The position numbers were made by a program, and so were the translations under genes. Source: Chrysomallon squamiferum (lineage: Eukaryota > Mollusca > Gastropoda > Neomphalida > Peltospiridae). From it: DNA of 22,500 nt. The notes beneath the pieces were generated by a model. It saw only the letters and a program-made list of their open reading frames with translations. It was not told the origin of the DNA and searched no databases. Where the stretch lies: positions 23,823,235-23,845,734 of the forward strand of contig CM022677.1 in NCBI GenBank assembly GCA_012295275.1, given 5' to 3'. Position 1 is the first letter of the stretch. Every line of letters starts with the position of its first letter. Below are positions 10,801-22,500 of the stretch, piece after piece.

Positions 10801-11573
10801 GTGACGAGAATTGAAGAGAATTGAAGAGAGAAGTGAAGAGAGAAGTGAAGTGAAGAGAGAAGTGAAGTGAAGAGAATTGAAGAGAAGTGACAAGAATTGA
10901 AGAGAGAAGTGAAGAGAATTGAAGTGAGAAGTGTCCAGAATTGAAGAGAAGTGAAGAGAATTGAAGAGAGAAGGGAAGAGAATTGAAGAGAGAAGTGAAG
11001 AGAGATGAAGAGAGAAAGAAAGAGAAGTGAAGAGAAGTGAAGAGAGAACTGAAGAGAGGTGAAGAAAAAGTTAAGAGAATTGAAGAGAGAATTGAAAAGA
11101 AGTGAAGGGAGATGAAGAGAAATGAAGTGGGAAGTGAAGTGAAGCGAGAATTGAAGAGAAGTGAAGAGAATTGTAGTGAAAAGTGAAGAGATAAGTGAAA
11201 AGAAGTGAAGACAATTGAAGTGAGAAGTGAAGTGATAAGTGAAGGGAGAAGTGAACAGAAGTGAATAGAGAAGTGAAGATAGTATTGAAGTGAAGATAGG
11301 AGTGAAGTGAAGATATGAGTGAAGTGAAGAGAGAAGTAAAGATATCTCTACTTAAACAAATTGACTAACCTGAAGTGGCTGGTTGTCTTATGTTATATTT
11401 TGTTTCGTTTTTCTTCTTTATTTTTTTATTTTGTTTTTGTTTTGGGCTCAGAGCTTTATTAAATCATCAATCATTGACTGGTTTCTCCTTTCTTTACTGA
11501 CACTATTTAATTATCGATTTGAGCATCGAGACTCATACACACACATACGCACCCACATAACTACAGATACATG

Positions 11574-11619
<46 letters not shown>

Positions 11620-11662
11620 CCCCACCGTACAGATGTATTCCACAATAATCTTACACAGATAT

Positions 11663-11715
<53 letters not shown>

Positions 11716-11934
11716 CCCCACCGTACAGATGTATTCCACAATAATCTTACACAGATATCCACACACATACACACACACACACATATTTTATATGTCAGTT
11801 CGATTAAAGAAAAAAGAGTTTATACCTGTATACGTAGTAGAGAAGAGGCACGATGACAAACACAAAACAAAGAGAAACACCTGTCAAAGCCACCGTCCCA
11901 ATAACCTCTGTAAAATAACAATATTAATAATAAC

Positions 11935-11965
<31 letters not shown>

Positions 11966-12075
11966 ACCACAACAATAATAATAATAACAATAATAATAAT
12001 AATATTAATAATAATAATAATAATAATAACAATAATAATAATAATATTAACAGTAATAATAATAATAATAATAAT

Positions 12076-12126
<51 letters not shown>

Positions 12127-14712
12127 AATAATAATATTAATAATAATAACAGTAATAATAGTAATAATAATAATAATAACTAATAACTAATAATAATAAT
12201 CATAATCTCTCTCTCTGTGTTGTATTATATATCATTTAAGAAACTGACACATACTTTAATATAATTCAGGCATACAATAATATTAATGAAAAATATCATA
12301 TAATATTATCCTGAAATAAATGAACCGAAGAGAGAAAGGCAACCAGACAGACATACCGAAAGATACAGACAAAAATATCAAGAAGCCATGAAGTGAGATT
12401 AGACTACATAAAGAGAATTACCTTTATCTGATTTCATGCGATCTTCAACGGAAGGCAATGCTTCGGGACGATTTTCTTGGTTTTCTTCATTAGACAATGA
12501 TTTTGCTTTGACGCGGTTTCTTTCTTGTCCTGTCGACCATGTTAGACCTTCGACGAACGGCTTAGTGGCCGTGCCTTCGTACGGCGAGCGTTTCGAGTTG
12601 TCTTCAAAAGGAACCATCATCAGTTCTTTCTGAATTTCACGAAGTACGGTCTGCCTGACGTGAGGCGGCAGGGAGTAATCTTGTTTAACTTGATCCAGTT
12701 TTGACTGCTTGTCGTACGACTGCACAGAGAGATCTGCCTTAGGTTCATTAAATTTGGAAGGTTCGGGTTCGTGAGATTTTGAAAGCTTAGCACGTGTCGC
12801 CGTAAGTAAATCTCTAAGTTCGTGAGATCTTGAATGCTTAATGTGCGGCGGTTTAGGCAAATATATATGATCGTGAGATTTAATAGGCTTTGCCTGTGTC
12901 GGTATGGAAGAAGCTTCAAATTCGTGAGATTTAGAATGCTTAGCACGTGTCAGCTTAAGTAAATATTTATGTTCGTGAGATTTTGAATGGTTAACGTGTG
13001 GCGGTTTAGGCAAATCTTTAGGTTCAGGAGATTTAGTAGGCTTTGTCTCTGTCGGCATAGAGGAAGCTTCAAATGCATGAGTTTTAGTATGCTTTGCATG
13101 TAGCGCGGTAAGTAAACCTTTATGTTCGTGAGATTTTGAATGCTTAACAGGTGGCGGTTTAGGCAAGTCTTCAGGTTCGTGAGATTTTGAATGCTTAACA
13201 GGTGTCGGTTTAGGCAAGTCTTCAGGTTCGTGAGATTTTGAATGCTTAACAGGTGGCGGTTTAGGCAAATCTTTATGTTCAGGAGATTTTGTAGGCTTTG
13301 TCTCTGTCGGTATAGAGGAAGCTTCAAATTCATGAGATTTTGAATGCTTAGCATGTAGCGCCGTAAGTAAATCATTATGTTCAGGAGATTTAATAGGCTT
13401 TGTCTCTGTCGGCATAGAGGAAGCTTCAAATTCATGAGATTTTGAATGCTTAACAGGTGTTGGTTTAGGCAAGTCTTCAGGTTCGTGAGATTTTGAATGC
13501 TTAACAGGTGTTGGTTTAGGCAAATCTTCAGGTTTATGACGTTCCGAATTCTCAGCAGGCGGCGGTTTAGAAACCTCTTCAGGTTCAGAACGTTCAACCT
13601 TTGCAGTCACTTTTTCTCGAGAAGAAGCTGTGGTGTGCCCTGAATGTGGCGGCGTACTCATTCTTTCTTCATGTGAACTGTCCAAACTCTTACTAGTAAC
13701 CACTTCTTTTCCCAGTGCCTCAGTCGACGGATTATCACTTGAAGTCATCGTCCGGTTTCCTTCAACAGAAGCAGACGTTTTGTTCGCAGGAAACCTCAGC
13801 TCCGAGTCCTCTGCGGCAGACGACACGTTAGCAGACAGAACCTTTTCATCTTCTGCTGCTCCACCAGAAGCAGACGGGATGTTGTCGTCGTCTGCCGAAG
13901 CTTCAGACGCGTCGTTGGAACTGGACGCAGGCGAGTGTTGTTCTGACGTATTATCGCTCCTGCTTCCTGGATTTGTTCCGGTTTCGTTAGACATCAGCGA
14001 CGGTTGATCACGTGACGCTTCCCCTGCCAACGGTTCGGACGTCGAGAGTGACTCGACTTCAGGTTGAGACTTCAGTTCGGATTTGTTTCCGGGCGTCTGC
14101 GCGGCACTGTTGACTTCGACCAAAGAAGCCAAAGATTCAGAACTTGACGTCTCCAAGTGAGGTGAAGCTGTTGGTTTGGCGGTCTTAAAATCAGTATCGT
14201 CTGCACCTAATTCCGACTGACCTTGTTTGGTGTGTTTCAACGGTGTCTGTTTTAAAGTCGGCGAAGTTACGGATGGCTGGTCTGGCGAAGTCACGGATTT
14301 ATATGCGAGTGTGGACGTGATCTGAGACGTGACCTCAGTCGTGTCACGTGATGAGGCTGTAGACGTGGAAGTGATAGCATGTGAATGTGTACTCTCATCA
14401 CGTAAATCTGCGGTTTCCTTGACTGAAGTTGCCAGGTCATCAGCTACAGCTTAGAAAAAGATCAGTATAATTTTATTAATTATTAATTAAATTCATCAGC
14501 TAGAGCTTAGAAAAAATCAGAGAGAACAACATTTTAGCTTTATACAGAAACAAAGTATAGCTTAATTGATGGATGTGTGGGTAAATAAGAAGGCATGTAC
14601 AGAAAGGAAATTGGATGTCTGACAGAAAAGGTTTTAAATAAAAAGGTGTTAGATGCTAACCATAAAAGATAAGGTAAACTTGCAGCGTGAGCACGTTGCT
14701 TGCAGCTCTCAT
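7381..14712 (-). CDS. Gene D: type I membrane protein with 17-residue repeats, complete 4-exon model
   Basis: Join on the minus strand: 14712-14661, 14449-12422, 11907-11826, 7657-7381. The sum is 2439 nt, or 812 aa plus stop, open throughout. Layout: signal peptide (1 to about 20), Ser/Thr/Glu-rich region (to about 305), sixteen 17-residue repeats (about 307-580), a charged juxtamembrane region, one membrane helix (about 697-718) and a 91-aa tail. I see no cysteine and no known folded domain in the ectodomain, so it is probably disordered and glycosylated. It lacks a TSP1 domain but has the same phases (1, 1, 2) and a signal exon of the same length as gene A, so I place it in the same family by architecture. 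Function unknown. The last intron holds the 3.4-kb purine satellite. Confidence 0.82.
7793..7832. repeat. (CA)n microsatellite
   Basis: About 40 bp of CA in the last intron of gene D, between its final acceptor and the purine satellite. Confidence 0.95.
7915..11345. repeat. 3.4-kb purine-only satellite in the last intron of gene D
   Basis: Built from a few words: GTGAAGAGAA, TTGAAGAGAA and TTGAAGAGAGAA. The plus strand is almost all A and G with isolated TT or GT, so the gene D transcript is C/U-rich here. Longer blocks recur: the one holding GAAGTTGAG near 9255 returns near 10205, about 950 bp on, with the same neighbours. One with GAAAGAAGTG and AGTCAAGAG occurs about five times between 8670 and 10010. 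Units become ragged after about 10900. The array explains the very long minus-strand open frames here; they are not coding. Confidence 0.97.
11573..11780. repeat. Duplicated (CA)n plus 50-bp unique unit
   Basis: A (CA)n tract followed by a unique stretch starting AAAAACCCCACCGTACAG occurs twice, at 11615 and 11711, a 96-bp tandem duplication with no differences that I see in the unique part. Confidence 0.93.
11826..11907 (-). CDS. Gene D exon 3: transmembrane helix
   Basis: Acceptor TTATTTTACAG, donor AG|GTATAA; 82 nt, phase 1 in and phase 2 out. Encodes [20 protein letters not shown] followed by PLLYYVY, a single hydrophobic segment. The split codon becomes Arg with the tail exon, giving the positive charge expected on the cytoplasmic side. 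Confidence 0.87.
11930..12200. repeat. AAT/AAC triplet array in gene D intron
   Basis: About 270 bp of AAT triplets with a block of AAC at about 12074-12123. On the gene D strand it gives a U-rich tract ending near the acceptor of the transmembrane exon at 11908. Confidence 0.93.
12422..14449 (-). CDS. Gene D exon 2: Ser/Thr/Glu-rich ectodomain with 17-residue repeat array
   Basis: A 2028-nt phase 1-1 exon; acceptor CTTTTTCTAAG, donor G|GTAATT. The first third is Ser/Thr/Asp/Glu-rich with several Asn-X-Ser/Thr sequons (for example DNTS, ANVS, ANKTS, GNRT). The array of 17-mers follows, then about 110 charged residues (including [20 protein letters not shown]) leading to the membrane. The strand with the coding frame is also open in a second frame over the repeats because the unit is 51 nt. 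No cysteine is seen. Confidence 0.9.
12765..13580 (-). repeat. Sixteen tandem 51-bp units (17-residue protein repeats) inside gene D
   Basis: Three unit types alternate. [54 protein letters not shown]. In protein order the series is P P P E L E P P P L E P L E P L, so the C-terminal half repeats as a three-unit block of 153 bp. The units are basic and His-rich (KHSKSHE). Exact 17-codon spacing is kept in all sixteen, which indicates selection for frame or recent unequal exchange. Confidence 0.93.
14438..14520 (-). repeat. Duplicated splice-acceptor region of gene D exon 2
   Basis: The sequence across the intron-exon border (plus strand CATCAGCTACAGCTTAGAAA, from 14438) recurs from 14494 with few changes, 56 bp away. 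The upstream copy also has a CTAAG acceptor, but reading from it in phase 1 soon meets a stop, so it looks like a decoy. Confidence 0.8.
14661..14712 (-). CDS. Gene D exon 1: signal peptide
   Basis: ATG at 14712 opens [17 protein letters not shown], then G|GTTAGC in phase 1. Joined to the next exon it reads ...IFYAVADD, a good signal-peptidase context (A-V-A before Asp). A splice acceptor (GTCGTTTCAG) lies 22 nt upstream of the ATG, suggesting a 5' UTR intron. The coding length, 52 nt, equals that of gene A exon 1. Confidence 0.72.
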
Positions 14713-14734
14713 CTTTATACTGAACGAAACAAAC

Positions 14735-15298
14735 CTGAAACGACAATAGTAGGTAGCGTTGTTGTAGCCGTAACAGTACACATCGTATTACGAGTGTGGC
14801 TACTGAAAGCAGCAGTTTAAATTTATTTACTGCTATTAATTTATTAATCATTTGAAATATATAAAGAAACCGGAATATTTCATTATAATTATAGCTCTCA
14901 TTCGTTCTCACTATAGGAAGACATCTGAACAGTTCCGGTTTCTAAATGTGACCGGAAAATTACCTCTGTATTTAAACAATATTTTCAGTGCACTTCAAAG
15001 TAATGTTGAAAACCAGTCGACGTGCCGTAAGCTGTTATATAACCTGATCGACGTTACTCTAAATTTTGCAGTGATTAAAATACATAAAATAGATTCTGAG
15101 CTTTGTTTCCAAATGACCTTAACGATTAGAGCAGTATTTTCGACTTGCCAACTGCAATAGAACCTCGTTTTCAGTTGCCCTTGACTTTGGTCGTAAAGAT
15201 TTTGTTAAGCACTTTAAATTAGTCTATATTGCCTCATGGCAGATTGTTCAAACGCTATTTATTTGATAAACTATACATTTTTATGGTTAAATTATTCC

Positions 15299-15341
<43 letters not shown>

Positions 15342-16289
15342 TTTGTTTATATATAGGCAATATATGTTAACGTGGCTGCTATAAATTCATATAAACTTAT
15401 TTCGTAATATTAAATAGTGTTAAGCCATAAATATTTTGCTTTCCACATTTAACGTTAAAATTTATGCTTTCTTCTCCTTTTAATTGGTGTTGTTGCTGCA
15501 TTACTGTTGTTGTTGTTGGTTTTATAGTACAGTTTTTGACTGATAAATAAATCCACTTCCATAATTAGATATAATTAATAAAAAATAAGAGTTAAATATT
15601 GTTATGAACAAATTCAACAATTCACTAGCGTTCGAAAGCAAATTAACGTTGCTTTCTGTATTATTAAAGTTGCGACGTATTAAACTGAATAAGTTTGGAA
15701 CAGATTCAAGTCTCGGCTGAAAAATTACGTGTGGAATGACCGGAAAATAAATAAATAAAAGCACAAACTTGTTTTAATCTGTTCTTCGGTGACTTGTTGC
15801 TTCCATAATAATCTGTAATTCTTTTAAAAGAAACATACGACTGCCTAGTTATTCTGACGTCATAAATTGCAATGCTGTGCACTTAACTAATGACGTAATG
15901 AAATTAACAACCATAACTCGGATGTCCATCGAAGGAAGACATTTTGAATTTTGATCGTGTAGCGCCAAGCAAGGGGTGGGGTTACACTAAAAAAAGTAGA
16001 AATTGTCAAACAAATGTTCTGGCAAAATGTGTATATTAATAAAATATATTCTCAAACAGTCACAAACTAGGGTATTTATTTATTTAATTTCAAATTAATA
16101 CAAACTCCATGTAAATGATATTTAATTTATCCCCGTGTTCACATAGTAAATCTTGTGTGCATGTTTTTAATCCTGTATAATTTTCACATTGTTTTCTCTC
16201 AGCTCTTCGTGAAAACATTGGTATTGTTTATGTATAAATAAAGCACATATAATGAAAGACTAGATAAAACTTCGTTTAGGAGATTATTA

Positions 16290-16327
<38 letters not shown>

Positions 16328-16540
16328 AGAATATTTATAAAAATGTATAAAAAAATAAAATCAGAATCTAATCAGGCTCTTTATTTTCCCGTCATACTAT
16401 ATTTTTTTTTAGTAACGTTCTGACTACTGACAAATAATGAATTTATATATACATATATATATATATATATAGTATGTACCTATAAGATTTGGAAAGAATC
16501 CAAAACAATATTTCCATGTTCACTCCTGAAGTTATAATAT
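14735..16540. other. Region between gene D start and gene B end
   Basis: AT-rich with TTA (about 15300-15341), AAT (about 16290-16324) and TA (about 16445-16471) tracts. It should contain the gene D promoter and 5' UTR exon, but none is recognisable. AATAAA signals on the minus strand near 16073-16085 could end gene B. Short open frames at 14852-15160 (+) and 15522-15764 (-) have no support. Confidence 0.45.
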
Positions 16541-17030
16541 AATATAACATGTTTGATAGTCATCAGATAATATAATATCTTTGACAGTCACCATATGACA
16601 TAATATCATATACCATTTATAGTAATAACATAATATAATACCAAGTAATATCTCTGACAGCCATCACATAATACGAAATATGTAACATTCTAGATAACCA
16701 TCGCCTGAAGTAATATGTCTATGTTTAACAGTCAACGCATCATGTAATGTAAATAGTCTTGATGATCAGCACGTTATAAAATCGTACAATATCTTTGATA
16801 GACATCAAATGATAATAATATATCGTTAATAGTCATTATATAACACAGTATCATCCAATATATTTAACAGGCATCAAGTAATATTATATAATAACTGATC
16901 GTGATCACATAATGTAATATCATATAATATCACTCAGTATCTTGTAATATATTCGACAGTCATATTTTTCCTGTATTATAACACCAAGTGATATCTTTGA
17001 TAGTAATGTATGGTATAATATCACTGACAG
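16540..17030. repeat. Strongly diverged minisatellite
   Basis: Variants of AATATCTTTGACAGTCATCA followed by TAATATAAT recur roughly every 25-60 bp, about ten or more times. It ends just before the stop of gene B and so probably lies in its 3' UTR or flank. Confidence 0.7.
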
Positions 17031-17043
17031 ACACCGCTGTAGG

Positions 17044-20600
<3,557 letters not shown>

Positions 20601-20874
20601 TGTAAATCCTATAACAATTGCTTAATAAATAACAAAACAAAAACAAAAAAATAAAAAAAATAAAATAAAATTTGAAATATGTCTATAAATGTTCAGTCTT
20701 AAACGAAAGAGAAAATATAAATATTTTGAATCTTGAGAAACAAATAATTAAAAATTATTTTACTCAGCTTGTTTGCTGAAACCCAATTTATATACAAAAT
20801 ATTAAAACAATGATTAATAAACTATAAAAACAAATCCTGTTGTTTTTAATTGTTCATCACTGTAATGTGAAATT

Positions 20875-21165
20875 TACTAAACATTTCAGATATTACATAT
20901 GTCTATACAAAAATTCATAAGTTTGTATTTTTTACTTGAATCCTTGAATAAAACATTTCAGACTTTGTATGTTGACATCAGAACTGAACAGAAACAAAAC
21001 CAATGTTTTTGTTAGGGATATGACTGGTGAAATATTTCAGATACTGTATGTCAACACAAAAACAAAAATTATAGAAACTCCTTTTCTTCCATGGACTGGT
21101 GAAATGTTTCAGATGCTGTATGTCAACATAAGAAGAACAACAACAAAAACAAAAAAATGTTTTTG

Positions 21166-21175
<10 letters not shown>
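20875..21175. repeat. Four-copy diverged repeat of about 72-79 bp just 3' of gene C
   Basis: A motif like ACATTTCAGATACTGTATGT begins at 20881, 20953, 21032 and 21104. The two right-hand copies also share GACTGGTGAAAT before it, and CAATGTTTTTGTTAGG recurs as AATGTTTTTGTCAGTG at 21157. The array starts at the gene C stop and probably forms its 3' UTR. Confidence 0.75.
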
Positions 21176-22494
<1,319 letters not shown>

Positions 22495-22500
22495 CTAGAA

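Noticed and set aside
7883-10893. Very long minus-strand open frames (up to 480 codons) of Ser/Leu/Phe/His
   Set aside because: They come entirely from the purine satellite, which cannot form stop codons easily; all frames are open and the composition is that of the repeat.
12950-13597. A 215-codon open frame overlapping the gene D repeats on the same strand
   Set aside because: It is a second frame kept open by the 51-bp period; no start context, and the other frame fits the exon phases.
13630-14007. A 125-codon plus-strand frame antisense to gene D
   Set aside because: Shadow of the acidic Ser-rich ectodomain exon.
14852-15160. A 102-codon plus-strand open frame
   Set aside because: AT-rich composition, no recognisable domain, no splice partners; a chance frame is likely.

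Overview
The window reads as a eukaryotic, animal nuclear genome. It is AT-rich, full of simple-sequence repeats and short on long coding runs. Coding sequence appears as short exons with GT/AG borders, separated by introns of about 0.2-4.2 kb. The heavy microsatellite load and the secreted/membrane proteins with thrombospondin type-1 (TSP1)-like modules suggest a lophotrochozoan, perhaps a mollusc. That is an inference; nothing here fixes the species.

I could build four gene models by joining exons whose reading frames and splice phases agree. Gene A (+, 301-5476) has a signal exon, four TSP1-like exons, a degenerate TSP1 exon, a transmembrane exon and a cytoplasmic-tail exon (410 aa). Gene D (-, 14712-7381) has a signal exon, one 2-kb ectodomain exon that is Ser/Thr/Glu-rich and carries sixteen 17-residue repeats, a transmembrane exon and a tail exon (812 aa). 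Gene B (-, about 20600-17044) has a candidate signal exon, a small exon, a mucin-like plus TSP1-like exon, a transmembrane exon and a tail exon (about 325 aa). Gene C (-, from beyond the right edge to 21166) shows one TSP1-like exon, a transmembrane exon and a tail exon. C, B and D are head-to-tail on the minus strand, and A converges on D.

The four genes look like one family. Modules are bounded by phase-1 introns, the transmembrane exon is entered in phase 1, and the intron before the tail is in phase 2 (clear in A, C and D; probable in B). The ectodomains and tails themselves are almost unrelated in sequence. The TSP1-like domains share a strict spacing, W-x2-W-x7-C-x3-C-x9-C-x(6-12)-C-x11-C-x4-C, and lack the usual Cys-Gly-Gly motif. 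This resembles a clustered, fast-changing family of type I cell-surface proteins; any role in recognition or immunity is inference.

The rest is repeats. A 3.4-kb all-purine satellite (7915-11345) fills the last intron of D. There are many di-, tri- and tetranucleotide tracts, often abutting splice acceptors, a diverged minisatellite at 16540-17030, a four-copy repeat just 3' of gene C, and a possible small DNA transposon in the last intron of A. I see no rRNA, tRNA, CRISPR or prokaryotic features.
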